NCBI GenBank assembly: GCA_036897625.1
Contig: JAYMTA010000003.1
Coordinates: 62,001 to 126,000, forward strand
Length of the DNA stretch: 64,000 bases
Direction of reading: 5' to 3'
Source of the DNA: Pelargonium cotyledonis
Taxonomy: Eukaryota > Streptophyta > Magnoliopsida > Geraniales > Geraniaceae
Positions 22,300 through 36,117 of the stretch are shown here, one piece after another. The notes beneath the pieces are model-generated. The model searched no databases. It was not told where the DNA came from and saw only the letters and a program-made list of their open reading frames with translations. Position numbers and translations under genes: made by a program. How positions within the stretch are numbered: position 1 is the first letter of the stretch; each line of letters opens with the position of its first letter.

Positions 22300-22830
22300 A
22301 GTAAGAGTATGGCCCTTAATAAAAATATACAGAAAAAGAAAGAGTCTAGCTATGAATAACAAACAAGCTATGCAGAATAAGAAAACAGTTATTAAAAGAT
22401 TAAATATTTGGATTAAGAAAAGTCTATATGATGTTAGTAGTGTCAGAAGGTATGTATATTCAATAGACTATCATCATGAATTAACCTTCTTCCGGATGTC
22501 TACAGTCGGGTACAAACATTACAATACTCTATAAGGTCTCATCTATAGACTAGTAACCACAAGGAACAATAAACTCTAATTACTACCGGAAGAACTATAC
22601 CTATTACTAACAATTATTCATTACATTCTCTATAATAACTCATAAGAGAAGAGTAGGTCCCATAAGAATGCAGGTTTTATGAGAAAGGTATACAATAAGA
22701 AGAGTAGTCCAATCAAGACAGGTATAGCTCTTTCTAAGAGTACTGCTAAGAAGAAAGTAAGCTATAAATTAAGAGTATGACAGCAAGTAAGCAAGAGTTG
22801 TTAGGTATTATATGAAGATTGAGAGAGAGG
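22300..22830 (+). repeat. R1 repeat copy G
   Basis: Purine arm (AAAGAGTCTAGCTATG near 22340), junction, then core TTAACCTTCTTCCGG...ACAGTCGGGTAC (22482-22516; CAGTCGGG at 22503-22510). After the core comes text with GACAGGTATAGCTC near 22718, which belongs to the middle of the next unit. The arms CCGGATGT and ACAGTCGG pair with one mismatch and one G-T. A 60-codon ATG frame at 22352-22534 lies wholly inside the repeat and is not considered a gene. Confidence 0.7.
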
Positions 22831-23983
22831 CAGGTAACAAAGATACGAGGGCGAGGAAAAAAATCTTTGTTTCACTTTTCCAGGCAGAGCCCTAATTGTT
22901 CATTTGTTAATAGCGATCGATTAGATGCTTATATGTGCATTATACTGGAATTTTAGTTAATAGGGGGATACATGTCTTAATATGAGAAAGAATATTTTGC
23001 AATGTAATATCTCGCAAAAAGGAATTCATAAACTAAAAGTAAATTAACAGGGTCCTATCCATTGAGTTCTAGGCGGTCTATCCGTAGTTCATCGGGGTAT
23101 TTGAGGAGTAGCTAAACCAGACTCACAATTGCTATCAGAGGTGAATTCTTAGGTTTTCTGTACTTTACTTTACAATAACTGGGAAACTTTGTTGTAGATA
23201 AAAGAGAGAAATTCTTTATTTTAAAAGACTACTAATTGGTTTAGTTTTTAGAAGGTTTCAGAGAAGAAAAAGAGAGGTTTACCTAGATATTCTATTTTTC
23301 CTATTTAGGGTAAGTATAAAAGGATTTCTTTAATCAATGCTACAAGTTCCTACCGGATTTTATAAGATAAATAGTAATATCACTCAGATTGAGTAAAATA
23401 CAGAAATAAATGAGAAGTCTCCTGTTCTTTCTTAGATTATATATCAGATAGGCTTCTATTGGAACTTAGAAGTAATGTTGTTTTCTCCTGTAGCCCTAAT
23501 TTCTTTATCTCTACTATTTAATTTCGAATAAGGTGTGTGGAAATCTTGATATTTTTATTACTATCGAAACTCTTTTTCTATAGATCTTACAGAATATGTA
23601 ACTGCATAGTAAAAAGAAAGGTTTTTACTTATAAAGGAAATTAATAGAAAGCAATCAACCGACAATCCTAAACCAACTCATGGAAACGATCCTACATAAA
23701 AAATAACAAACTAGCTATTACCTAAACTCGCTGCGTAAGAAAGAAAGACTATTATATAAGGGATTTTACTGATCATAGGCAAGCTTTAGTTGTGAATAAG
23801 TAAATAGCTAAGGCACACTTGAATTCATTATTTAAACTAGGGGTTTACCAGCAAGAGTTAACAAGTTTACCTATATTTTAATCACTTAGATAGAAATAAA
23901 AACCCAATTCTTCCCCCTATTTATCGCCAATAAGGATTCCATTGACTTGTGATCCTCGTATCAAACAGAAGGGAATCAAGAAG

Positions 23984-24010
23984 AATGCCAAAGGTTCGAG
24001 TCCGGTCCGT
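23984..24010 (+). pseudogene. tRNA T-arm fragment
   Basis: GCCAAAGGTTCGAGTCCGG carries the T-loop signature TTCGAGT with partial stem pairing. Upstream text does not form an anticodon arm at the proper distance. The identity of the parent tRNA is not decidable. Confidence 0.3.
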
Positions 24011-25143
24011 TCATACTAAGAGCCCGATTTCCGAGTCTCAATACAGAAATTTTTAGATATTAACTACCCCCGAGCGAGACCCTAGAATTTCTGGTATAAC
24101 ATCGAATGCATCCGATAAATACCAATAGACTAGAGATTTCTCTTGGATTACTTCAATAAACAGAGGCCCTTCGAGACAAAACCGGTGGGTTTTTATATAG
24201 TATACTAATATAAGTATAAGGATTCATGTAGTAAATTTATAGAACAAAGAGCAAGGAAGAAACCCTTGATACCAGATTATTTTATAGAATTTATCTTTAG
24301 ACTAGCACAGCCAGAATTTGTTTGTTGAAGAGAACCTTCTTCAAGTTGTACCGCTTTTAGGTTTTTGTTACAATAAATTGGGAAGACTCATATTTTTGGA
24401 TTATGCCTTGGAAGCTCTGTCTGCCCTTCCGCGACGAGTAGGCTACATACATAAAAACTAGAAAAGTGCCCCTTGATTGAACCTGTTTAAGCCTTTGTTC
24501 TTTTTTCTTTGGTTGTAAGGAAATACCCCTCTTTATGGACTCCCTTCACAAAAAGAGTACCCCCACTAAAAACTCGTCATAAATTACTTATAAGCCTGGA
24601 CTTGTTAGATATTTATTACCTATTCTTTGAGATATTTTTAGCAACATACCCGAGGACCCTGATACTAGATACCGGATGTTTCCATATGATAAGGGGTCCC
24701 ACAGTAGAAGTGGAAAGGTAAAGTGTAGTCTGAAGTTTATAATTATGAGTACTGATGACTAAGATATAGCTTTTAGAAAGGAACTTACTTATCTAGTCGG
24801 GGTTTTCTGACAGCTGTTAAAAGAGTGCGCAGTTTACTCAGCATTGACATAGATAGCAACGTTTGTTTTTCAGTATCGTATTAATTAAAAAGGGCTCTTA
24901 TATTCTAAGCATCCTATTATTTAATCGTTTTTTTAGCTCCTCTTCAAATTTATTTACCTCTATTTACTCCAAAATACCTAGGTACAAAAGGGGTGTATAA
25001 CTCCCGGCTATCCGCCTCACTTTGCTTAACACAGGTTTTTAGGTATTAAACAACAGTATAATTATGACAGGCATGAATTAAGTCTAACTAATCTTATAAG
25101 ACTTTGAGAAAAAAGAAACCAAAGGGACTTCCAGGGGGGGAGC

Positions 25144-25159
25144 GCTCTTAAAAAAGAGC
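25144..25159. repeat. Small perfect hairpin
   Basis: GCTCTT, loop AAAA, AAGAGC: a 6-bp perfect stem next to a run of seven G's. It is one of several short GC-rich inverted repeats in AT-rich spacer. Confidence 0.6.
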
Positions 25160-28100
25160 CTTATTTACAATCTTAGATAGCGCTTTAAGTAAAACTTGTT
25201 AATAAGTAACATTTGCTTTTTCGGCTAGCTAAGGACAAGTGGTTAAGAAATCTAAATAATTTACTGGACTCTTTTGAACAGGCGACAAAGAGACTGCCCA
25301 AGAAAAGTCTTGGCTTCCGTTAGAACTATTTTCATAACTTCTTCAATCAACACATTTCATGCGGATTTATAAGGATTCTATTATACCTTAAATCATGGGT
25401 GTAAGCGGATCCTACTTTCTCTCACCTCACAAAAAGAAGTAATATTAAGAGCCTAGTTTTCCTCAGGGTGGGCTTTTGTACTATTCCATTCCTCCAACTG
25501 ATGGTAAAAAACTAGATTTTTGTTAAACTTAGTTTTATCAAGTTTCTTCGTTACTAAAACAAATGGGATTCCCTATGTTATGGGGTTAGGTAATCCTCAA
25601 TTATTGTAATGTAAAGTCCTTGAGAGTAGGCCTAGTTAACGAATTGGCTTGCAATCCCCAACTTAATTTATACAATTAGATTACCCTTGCTTTAGAGGGC
25701 CTGCCCTTAGCGAAACGGGCATAGTACTTGTTTGTAAGCGAGGTCTCAGATGCTTTGCCTATTTCTAAGACTTTTTATACAGTAACAATCAATAGAGGTA
25801 TTTGCCGGTTACCCACACTGCTATTGGTAGTCTTTTGAGAGTGTATAATTTGACTATACTAGAGTTTCATTTGCCTACTCTTTTAGATCATGCTAAAGCA
25901 GTTTTAACCTTATTTTTTATTTAGTTTGTAAGAACTACTAGTTCAAACTGTAATAATACGAATAAGAGAAGGGTTATGCCGAGTAAGGTAAATCGTATAC
26001 TAGAACTAAGTATACAACTTATGAGAGACTTTAATTTTCTTCTTTTTTGAAATTAGCCTTATCAAAACGTAGATTAAAGATTCAAAAAAAGAACAATAGC
26101 TTTAGAGATTGCGTGAGTAAGTAAGCTTTACCCTTTTATTAAATAAAATGAGTCTCGATTGGGGGACAAAGATCCCTGTTATAACTATGGCTCTAGTTCG
26201 TGGAGGCTTTAGTTGCTTGTTACGTGAGTCTTATTCAGTATATAATTGTAATAGAGGAAGAGAAACCCATTTTTAAAGAATCTAACCAATAGCTAAACGA
26301 AAAGTATAGGAGAGATTTAGTATAAGCTTCCCTTTGTAGCCAAAGAATAGAAATCCTTTTTAATTACTGCAGTAGCCTAATTCTTGGACTTGATTGAAGG
26401 GCACTTCCTCAGAGAAACAAACAGTCTCGGCTTCTCTTGCGTAAGAGCTCTAATTCATAGAGTTGAAACACTTATTAATTTTTATCTCAGGCCTTATTGA
26501 CTAAAATATATATAAACTACATTAATAAAGTAGTAATTAATTTTTTAATGGCGGATTCATTCTCGAGTACAATACAGGATTTTAAATAAATTCGATTGGG
26601 ATTAAGTCTTTCCTTGAGTTCCCTGCTACTATGTTAAATAGCACTTTATACTTATAGAAAGAGTTACTAGGATAGATAAAAAGGAATACTCGCAGAGAAA
26701 GTTAAAGTACAGCTTTATAAGCTCTTTTCGCACTTCTGAGCTGAGGCAAGGAAATCCTAGGTTAAGTTTTATATGAATCACTCTCTACTAGACTAGGGCT
26801 ATCAATATAATAAGACTCTACTACGGTAATTGCAAGGGTTTCCTTTGCATGCGAGTATTCAATAAGGTTACTGTTATGTTGAATCTTTTACACACCAATA
26901 TATACCTATGAACCCTTATTTACCCTACCAACTATACTCCATGTACTGGAGAAAACAAAGAAAGTTGCGTAGTCTGTACTTAATTAAAGGGGATTCCTTT
27001 TTCTATCTTTCTTCTTTGTTGACGAGGTTCTTGTGTGCTCTAATATAAATATTTTAGATCTAGTTGAAGGCGTACTATTAGGATAAAATTAAGTTAACTT
27101 TAGAAAAGATACTCCTTAATTTATTCATTTCTCTAGTTCTAAGATCTCAAGAGCTTGCTAACGGGTAATTTTATTGATATGTTACAGCTCCTAAGTCTCG
27201 GCCCTAAGTCCCCTATCTCTTAGCAGCATAAGTAAGATAAGCGGGAGAACCCTATATAAATTCCTAAACCTTAAAACTTTGTACTTTCAAGCTACAAAAA
27301 TAGAATTGTCTCAACTACAAGGTTTTCCAAGAATTCTAGGGCTGCAGTAAGTTCTCAAATGTAAACTTTGCCAATACTATAAAGTAAAAACTATAACTCG
27401 ATATCAAATACAGGAACTAAGACTTAAGAATTTTGCTTTTTTTAGGTTTGCATTATATGTATACTACATAAAAGTGAGAAAAGGAACACCACCTCTTTAG
27501 GGTATTGAGATTAGGCCCAGGAGCTCTTGTGGAAGTAACTAAAGCTAAGTTATAATTATTGTACAAGGTATTACTTGGAAGCGCTCTATTAATCTTAAAG
27601 AAAAAGTTTTTTATACATACAAAGTACAAAGTAATAGATTTCCTATATAGCAGGGCTCCTACTAACCCACATTAGAATGGCTGTGAAAAGACCCATAATT
27701 TTACGAGGGGATTCTAGTAAAAGCTCTCTAATTTACTAGCCGGTTTTTAATAATATTTATGTTATTTTTAGTACTGGTTATAGCCTAGTTATGGACGACA
27801 TGGTAATAATCGAGGTCTGAAACACGAAATCTTTACACAATAATCCCCAGTATCTCTTTTCTTAAAGGGGGTATCTCTCCTTAAAAAGGTAATGTTGAGC
27901 TCTGCTCATTAAGACAAATCTTCCTCTTAGCTGCATGGAATCGGTCAGACAGTACTTGAACCAAGGATGGTCCGTTTTATTTAAGGTTATTAGTCATATT
28001 AAGCCATATTTTAATAGGGTAGTTTTACGTAATCTAGATTTTATGAAATTCTGGATCTAAAATTGTGTAATGTAGAAGAGTCTTCTCAAGTTGTGTTTTG

Positions 28101-28910
28101 TATAGGGAATACCCGATCTCAAAATGAAAAAGAAACTGAGATTGAGCAAATCTATATCCTTAGATGTCTTATCCAATTTCTAATATTTGATTCTAGTTTT
28201 TAGTAGGAAATGAAGTCTAAATTTGGAGAGAAAGGGATTTTTCCTGTTGCCTTAGTTTCTGCCTATCCATTGCTACGAGCATAATCGGATCCTACTACAA
28301 CTCATTGAATGCCTTTTTTTGTTTTCTAATTATATAATCCAAATTTAGAAGTACTATAAAGTAGGGTCTTTCTCCCTATTAAACTCATAGAAGATAGACG
28401 CGTGTATCCTATGCAATAAAGGAATGTATAATACAAAGAATTGCGAAAGTTTACTTTTTTAGAAACTTACTCTGTTAGGTAAAAAATATTACAAATAATA
28501 AGGTTCCTGTCTCACCTAAAACATATTTAGAAATCTGAGAAATACTGAAATGAATGCTACTTTGAACCGTGAAACTCCTATACAGTCCAAAGGGTCCTAT
28601 TAAGACTTCTTAAACTGCCCCCTTTATAGTACTCACGGATTGCCTGCCTTAACCAAGTCCAAAACCTGACTAAGAATTTCCCTATTTCATGCGGTAACTG
28701 GATTTATAATAAGCGAGCCGCTGTCCAATTAAATCTATGCTTAATAATCTTTTACTTCTTGTTTATATACATTACTAACTTTGTCCTGCTTCCGGAAATT
28801 AAAGAGAGTGCATACTAAACAGCTCCTTGTATTCTCTAAAATTCTAATCAGTCATTATATTATACTAAATAAAGCGAAAAGGAGCCCTGATAATATCAGC
28901 CTAAGATTTA

Positions 28911-28960
28911 CGACTTGAACCTACGACTAATTGGCCAGCAGCGTAAGGCTTTGACCACTT
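28911..28960 (-). pseudogene. Chimeric tRNA-like piece (Tyr-like D arm, other 3' half)
   Basis: The minus strand starts AAGTGGTCAAAGCC, as in the D arm of mitochondrial tRNA-Tyr (AGTGGTCAAAAGC). It then has GGCCAATTAGTCGTAGG and TTCAAGTCG, close to the 3' half of mitochondrial tRNA-Asn (ACCGATTGGTCGTAGGTTC). No anticodon stem forms between the two and the acceptor strands are absent. Like several other pieces it stops being tRNA-like just after the T loop. Confidence 0.5.
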
Positions 28961-31235
28961 CTTAGAATTCTATAACGCAGTACTCATCGAACTCATTGTT
29001 CTAATAGACTAAGAAAAAGTCTTGCAATTGACCAAAAAGACAAGTGCCCCTTTTTTGTTTTCTTGGTTGCTTTTTACTGATTTCAATTGCATTGTTGTGT
29101 TGACCTTTTATTTATATATATACTTTCAAAGCCTCTTTTTTTTTTTCAGTGATTCTCTACCCGTAAAAACAGTAAAGAGGCGAGTAGTAAGCAGCGGATG
29201 CCACGGATTCCGCTGAGTATTTCCGAAAGAGAGAAAAAAGGGATTATCCTTAAAGCTTTCATTTCCTACCTTTTTCTAAACTAGGTTCTCAAGTTTTAAA
29301 AGGAAGTTAGTCCGTTTTTTCGAATTTAAGGGTTAAGTACTTCAATTGGATGGGTACGTATTTTGTGGAATTTCCATAACTAGTGCTTTTTAGTAAGGAA
29401 TAGATAAATAAAGGTTCTAAATAAGTAAAGCCCTAAAAAGTCTTTGATAAATCTTAACGAGTAAATAACCTAATCCTAAAAAAGAAGTTCCCAAAGCCAG
29501 GTCTTATAAAAAAAGGGGAGTAGGAATGCTAGAAAGACTTAAAAGGCTTTCTTTCAACCAGGATTTCCTTGTTGTTTTAAGAGTCTATTCATTCCTAATC
29601 TTTCCGAATCCAAGATGACCTGCATCCTCCGAAACGTGTTTTAAACAAGTTTCGACTTAAAGAATACGTTCCCCAGCAGCTGGCCTCGAAGATTTGTAAA
29701 TAGTGGGAACGCTTGGGTTGACTATATCTTGTCCCGGAATTTTTGCTAGGCTCTGGCTACTTTAACACCAAACCCTTGTTGATCTATATCTATGAATGCA
29801 CTTTTTTGGAAGGAATGGTGGAGTTATGCTCCTAGATTGTTTCTATCTAAGTTATTTTTTGAATTCCTTTTTTTCTTCATTTATCTTTGTATTTTCCAAG
29901 AATCATTATTTTAGTTCGAAAGTCAAAGTCCATCTTATAAAATTTATAATTAGGGCCATTAGAAAACTCGGTATTGAATAATTTGTTTTAGATTTTAGTA
30001 TTATCCTTTTCTCCAGTGTAGTCTTTTTCACGTTTTATGTTTTAGGAATTCTCATTAAATAGAGTTAAAGGAGAGGAGTCCTATACCTATTATAATTAGT
30101 ATCGCTATTACACAACACGGATTTAGGACTCTCTATTTGGTACCTTTCCTATATTTCTTACAAACTCCAAATCGACAGAAACTTCTAAAGCGATACTTAA
30201 CTTTCTTGGTTGCCAGTCAAAAGTCCTTGCCTGAATGAAAAATAAAGGCTAGTTATATTATCCAAGATGTAAAACTAAGCGATTTTCCCCGATTTCGTTT
30301 GAACAACCGAGCTTTAGTATAGTATTCTCTTTTCTATTCCCACCCCTTTTGGGGATGCTACACGGGAGCCTTAGAGAGAAGTTCCCGTACAACTTAGGAG
30401 AAAAACTATAGAATTTTCCAGTTTTTGGCACTTACTAGAATACCGGGTTTAGAAGTGGCTGCTCAATAAATAGACACTTTCAGAACTACACCTTTTTGGT
30501 TTTTTGAAACTCTAGATCCTTTATCCACGGAATCGGAGTTTGGGTATTTGTCTTTTTGAAGAACAGGCCTATTCTCACTAAAAAATCATACTTCAATAAG
30601 TTGAGCCTGCCCCATTTTTTTAGGTTAAAATTTCGGAACTCTGCTAATAGGATATTTTTTTTATTCTACTTAATAAAATAATTTCGATACTAGATTTAGA
30701 AGTGAATCCCTTTTTTGAGAAAACAAAAGGAACGAACTCCCTCTTCAGTTTCAATACCTATCCTTTTAGTATGAAAGGTTTTTGCTACAGCTTGATTATA
30801 CCTAGCCTATACACCTTTTTAACTCATGTGTAAATCAGTATTTTAAAAGGACGCTCTCAATTTAGCTATGGATCCTGCCCCTTATACACGCGCATTTTTG
30901 TAAATGTTTATAATATTCTTCTCTCTATAATAAAGGATACCCTGAACTAAAATTTTTTTATTAAAAACAATTTTTGGATATCTGGTAGGTATACATATAA
31001 CAGTTTAGCATCTCCTATCATAATTAGAAAGCTAGTTAATACTCGTTTTTGAATTTAATTACTATTAAAAACGCTATCGTTTGAGTATATTCACCCAACT
31101 CTAGATTCCCAAGAGTCTATTTAGAGCTAAATTTCTTTATTACATATTGCTTTTTTTACTTTTAAGTCGAGGTTTTTGATAAATAGGTAAAGACCCCTAT
31201 ATTAACTCTTGTATAAAAAAATTCCTTATATATAA

Positions 31236-31268
31236 ATTGCATTTGAACCAATGACTTTCGACGCATGA
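31236..31268 (-). pseudogene. Plastid-type tRNA-Met(CAU) 3'-half fragment
   Basis: The minus strand reads TCATGCGTCGAAAGTCATTG, then GTTCAAATGCAAT. Plastid elongator tRNA-Met has TCATACGGCGGGAGTCATTG, then GTTCAAATCCAAT. By eye 28 of 33 positions agree, including the CAT anticodon, variable loop and T loop. The 5' half is missing or unrecognisable. Plastid-derived Met tRNA is common in plant mitochondria. Confidence 0.6.
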
Positions 31269-33625
31269 TAACACCCGCTTAGGTTAACCCCGAGTAAAAG
31301 TGAATGCTATAATCCGAATTTACTAAATTTTGTTATATTTAATGTCAATAAGGATCGGGCGAAGTTATACTAGGTTCCAAGGCTACAACTTTAAGTATAA
31401 AATTGAAAGAGTAAATGTTGGATTACCCAAGTCTTCCGTAGTCGCTTCGTTCTTTCTGTCTTTTACTGACCCCCCCTGACTAATGAAGCTACTGTAAAGC
31501 AAACTCCTCAACATTTTTGATATAGAAAATGGGGTGTCCCTTAAGGTGTTCTCAAACTCTTAAGTTACGTAGATATAAGGTAAAACTCATGAGTACTCCA
31601 CTAAATTGTCTACTCCCGACCCTTTATTTGGATAAAAAAAATTACGAGATCTGAACCCATGGAGGCTTCTATACAAAAGTCTTGTTTTTCACCTGCAAGA
31701 ATCCCAGGATCTAGGTTGTAAATTTTTCGTCATTAGATTAGAGGGAAGGGACTAACTAAGGAGTGCCGCTGACCTAACAAAATTAAGTAGAGCATTCTAG
31801 CATTTCACTGCTATCGGATAAAACACAGTTAGGGAATAAAAGTCACGAAATAACAGATTCTGCAACCTAAGCTATCCGCGAATATTCAAAAGTATCTAGT
31901 AAATACTTTTTAACTGGAGTATTCCTTTTATTGTCCGATTACGGAAGTTCCTTCTATGAAAAGGAATCTTTTAACTTCCGAGTCCACTCTACTCTTTTAA
32001 GTCTATCACAAGCTACTAGAAAGGAGTCCTCCTTATTATGAAACTTTTACGCTAGATTTTTCGTCTAGTCTTAGTAAAGAAGTTAGTGCTGCGCATTATA
32101 AAATAGCTTGAAAATACGTTAATTAGAGTTTGACCATCTTTCATTCCTTTGATAAACGAGAATAGACCTATGGAACCTTTCTCAGAAAAGTACTACGAAA
32201 AGCGAGAAATATGGGTTTCTCAATTGATTAAACATCCCTATTCCATGTTACTATTTCGAAAAAACCATGAAATACAGCTAATAATAGTACACGGGTCCCA
32301 TTCCAATCGAAAAGGTCAATACTTGTGTTTTCTTAATTCTTTGGCATACAATTCTGTAAACTGTCTTAACTGCGCTGTGAGCCTCTTGATATCGAAGTCT
32401 TCTTATTTACGCGATTTCAAAGGGTTAACTCTATAACTAAAACTAAGCCTAATAGTCTTTTTCTAGTAACTAATAGGTAGGGCTAGCTTTACTTTTGGAA
32501 ATTAAACTTAGATCGAGGACCTAAATGTCGAACTATTGACTTTTTGTTAGGTCCTTTACTTTTTTCCAAGAGTGTTTCTTGGATTCCAGACATTTTTCGA
32601 ATTAATTTGCTATCCTTTGTTATTAGAAAAGGAACTCTTTAATTCTTATTAAATAGTATTAAAATATGGGATTTCTTTCCGCCCTTGCATATTATGTATT
32701 ACAGAAAACGCTTGAAAGCATAGCTCTCTTGAGCCTACCGAAAGGAGCAGTTTCTTTTTATCTAACTCTTCTTTGAAGAGAGAATCCTTTAATTTGCTTA
32801 TATCTAGGAAATCCCGTCTTCTTATTTAAATTTGTTTTAGGGTTTCCTTCAGTCGTTTACTATTTAACGCTGTCTGTAAGTCGCAAAGATGTAAAGGACC
32901 TTTTTATTGATACTATAAAAAGTGGTGTTCTTTAGTTAATATGCATTCTTAGGGTTTGCTTATTATTAATATGTACATAATAAATTTATCAAGTTGTTTA
33001 GTTTATGCAAATTACTAAAAAACTAGTGTGAGGTTTTATTGTTTAAGGGTTAGTTAAGTAAACTGGGTTTGATGAATGCTTTTTTATGGTAGGTCCAACT
33101 TTTGTGATCCTATATCAAGATCGCGAATTACAGTAAGGTTTTTTTGGATTCACTATAAATTCATGGACTATCCTAATTAAAATCAGTATATAACCTCCCT
33201 CCCCTCAGAGGTAACTCCTTAGCTCTTTCCCGCGGTTATAGCGACAAAAACCTTCAAATTCTTACCGGCCAACCGGGATTACCCCAGTCTTTGTAACTAG
33301 TATGTTAGACAATGAATTTAATTATGTAAGTAATACAAAGTTGTAAATACTTTGAACATATCTCTGAGCTGAGTAGAAGCTATGTTTTAAAAAAGTATAA
33401 CAAAAAGGATGCCCCAAACGAGACATAAAGGGCATAAAACCTCGTCATTAGCTATTAATTTCCCAATTAAAATTTGGTGTTGTTTTAATAACTAAATTTT
33501 GTTAGATCCATGTTTTAGTCAAGCGAAGAGCAGGATTTGTATTATCATGTATATAATGACAATTGTCTTTTGTAAATAGAGAATATTTTTTCTGAAGGAA
33601 GCAAAGCACGGAGCAGGTATAAAAG

Positions 33626-33717
33626 GGCTCCCTTAGCCAAGTGGTCAAAAGCGACAGACTGTAAATTTTCGTTGGTAGAGCATAGGACTTTTAATCCAAT
33701 GACCGTGGGTTCAAGTC
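33626..33717 (+). pseudogene. tRNA-Tyr / tRNA-Lys chimera with two anticodons
   Basis: The first part (33626-33670) matches mitochondrial tRNA-Tyr: AGCCAAGTGGTCAAAAGCG, then ACAGACTGTAAAT with its GTA anticodon. It runs directly into tRNA-Lys from the D loop on (33671-33717): TTGGTAGAGCATAGGAC, TTTTAATCC, then GTGGGTTCAAGTC with a TTT anticodon. The Lys anticodon stem keeps four of five pairs. The Lys half ends right after the T loop, as in the Lys piece at 14339. No acceptor stem can form, so a functional tRNA is unlikely. The join looks like recombination inside tRNA genes. Confidence 0.75.
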
Positions 33718-35004
33718 GAAAAGTCATAGTTATTTCTAAAAAGAGTATACTCCACTTTGTGTAAAGTTCACTTCAGACTTAGAAATTATTAACAAAAGAG
33801 AAAAGTATAAAATATAGCAAAAAGTATAAGCAAAGGAAAAGACTCCTTCAGGCTCCAGTTATTATAGTATTGTAAAATTTAATAGTGTAAGGTGTTGTTA
33901 AAACTTAGTCATGTAAAGTGCAGAGATAGTGGTTTATGACTAAGCACTAGGTTCCAGTTGGAGAGTATAGAAAGAAATCTATGTTTATAGTGTAAATTCC
34001 TTAGTTTAACAAGATTGTATCCATAATTATAATTACCTGTTTAAGTATAATTGTTTGTCTTAGTAAGCCCTCCTTTAGGAACTTTGTATTGGTAGGGATT
34101 TCAGAGGTGTATAGGCTGTGATATTCTAGGTCAACTAACAGAAAAATACAAAATAAGTATACACTTTTTATTTTATCTACTCAACTCTCTGGGAACCCAC
34201 AACTCCCTTTTGCTTCATTAGTAGGCTCACACTGTGTACCTATATAAGAAAATACATGATAGAAATCTATTTCTTTACTACTTAGCTTGGATTCCAAAGT
34301 ATCCCACACTTTTTCCATAGATAGTGTAAGTAAGCCCTTTATATACCAGATCACAAAGTCTTTTCTATACTAAAGATACTCCTTGTCAAGATTGATTAAT
34401 AGAGCTTTTTCTCCGACACCCATCTCCTGTACAAGATAAAGTCACGTAAGAAAACTATTAAGCTCGCCTTGGATGCAAAAACTCCAGTATAAACTTTCAA
34501 AGGATTAAAAAGACTTTACCCTTTATACTACTTCCACCCTAAATTAAATTTTTTATAAAAACTCGGATACTTAGATCGCCTGTTAATGAAAACCCTAATT
34601 TGGTAGCTTTTGAGATAAGCTCTATGCTTCGATTTGGATCCTTGAGAGATATTACAGAAATAAAAAAGACTTATAACTGTACAATACTTAAAGTTGGTTT
34701 AGATTTCCTTTTTAAAAGCACACGGTTCAAGCTAAGCAGAGTGTAAGGCTACATAGGATATATAAACACTGGTCGGAAAAAGCCCATAAATAAGAGGCGC
34801 CGTGGTGCTGAAACTTTATTTATATACTCAAAAGAGGGCTGCTAAAAAATATTATCATTAAAGTATATTAAGCCCAAATCTTTCAATACTTTGTATATCT
34901 AAAAATAGGATACTACTTCTATAAACTAAATCTAAAAGAGCAAACAAAGATAAACAGGTCAGAGGTGCGCTTAAGCTAAAATGTGTGTTGAAGATTCCCT
35001 TTTC

Positions 35005-35026
35005 TATATAGGATAAAAGGTCAACA
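35005..35026 (+). repeat. 22-bp exact dispersed repeat, copy 1
   Basis: These 22 bases are identical to 47338-47359, in the same orientation 12.3 kb away. The flanks also stay A-rich and similar for about 30 bases (both run into AGAAAAA..TCC text), so the homologous unit is longer than the exact core. Confidence 0.8.
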
Positions 35027-36117
35027 GAAAAGGCAGAAAAAGAATCCCTTTCTGAGAAATGTACCATTTAAAACTATATTAGAGACAGTACATACTTGTG
35101 TAAAGTAACAAGATGATTAGAACCTATTTCTGATTAAGAGTTCCTTGCTTTTCACTAATCCCTTGTTGTCAAGGGGCCTTAATTCGGAAATTTCTTAAGC
35201 TAACTTTAACCATTTAAGTTTTTTAACCATTCCTAGTTATTCTGTATTTGTGTCACCACTGTCGCGCCAGTTCTTTTCATTTTATAATAAATGGCTCTTG
35301 TTCTATACGCTTTGAACCTAAAAAATGCTTTCTAAATACCTGTGCGACTTAATTTTTGAGATAAGGGGCGTCATAGAATAAGACTTATTATTTTTCATCT
35401 ATCAACTGTAGCTAAGATATTTGAGATTTACCCTTTTTACTAATCACTAATCAATCGGAAAAATTGTTGTAATAATTACAATTAGACGCTAAAAACCCTT
35501 CCCTTAGCGAAACCCAGTATATCCCAGAACTCAAATTACTACTTATCGGACTGGGACTAACTAGAATCCGGATATCTTTTTTGCCCGCGCTACTTCAGGA
35601 AAGGGGGGGTTCTTGTAGTAAAAAAAACTTAGAATACTTACTATAAATTACACTCAGACCTAATTCTATCTTGAAAGAGTGTAAGATACGTGTGTTGGAT
35701 CGTCGGGGAAAGTGAAGTTTAATTCCTAAAAGGGATCATAGGAAAATCTTCCTGAAAAATCATGTAACTCAAAATGGGGTTAATACTTTTTTATTATTAA
35801 TTAAAAACAGGAGCACTTTAGATGAGGTCTAAGCAAAGGCAAGTTACCTTATCCTTTATTAAGAAAATCGGGACAGGTATTTCTTTTCCAATTATTAATT
35901 TTATTTTACTTACACGCGCCATAGTAGTTAAAGACACTTTGAAAGAAAGTAGAAGGAGCTTATGTCCTTAAGAACTCTAATTTATTCTTTATCTAATCTA
36001 GATTTTTCTAACAAGTTTTTGTGTCAACAGCATTCCCTTTGATTGTCCGGAGCATTCTCGAGCCTAGATATGCTAATTTGTATTATTATTTATTTAATGT
36101 AAGTCTCTCTGAAGCAA

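Larger units (their letters stand above)
22831..33625. other. Non-coding AT-rich spacer, about 10.8 kb
   Basis: No protein gene, rRNA or complete tRNA recognised. Open frames of 60 to 95 codons (for example 32149-32436) have no known domain. Within it are tRNA-like pieces at 23984, 28911 and 31236 and small GC-rich hairpins (25144-25159; CCCCTTTTGGGG at 30343-30354). GGRNYCC-type strings are frequent. Confidence 0.65.

Noticed and set aside
32149-32436. 95-codon frame in spacer
   Set aside because: No conserved motif; first ATG is seven codons in; chance length.
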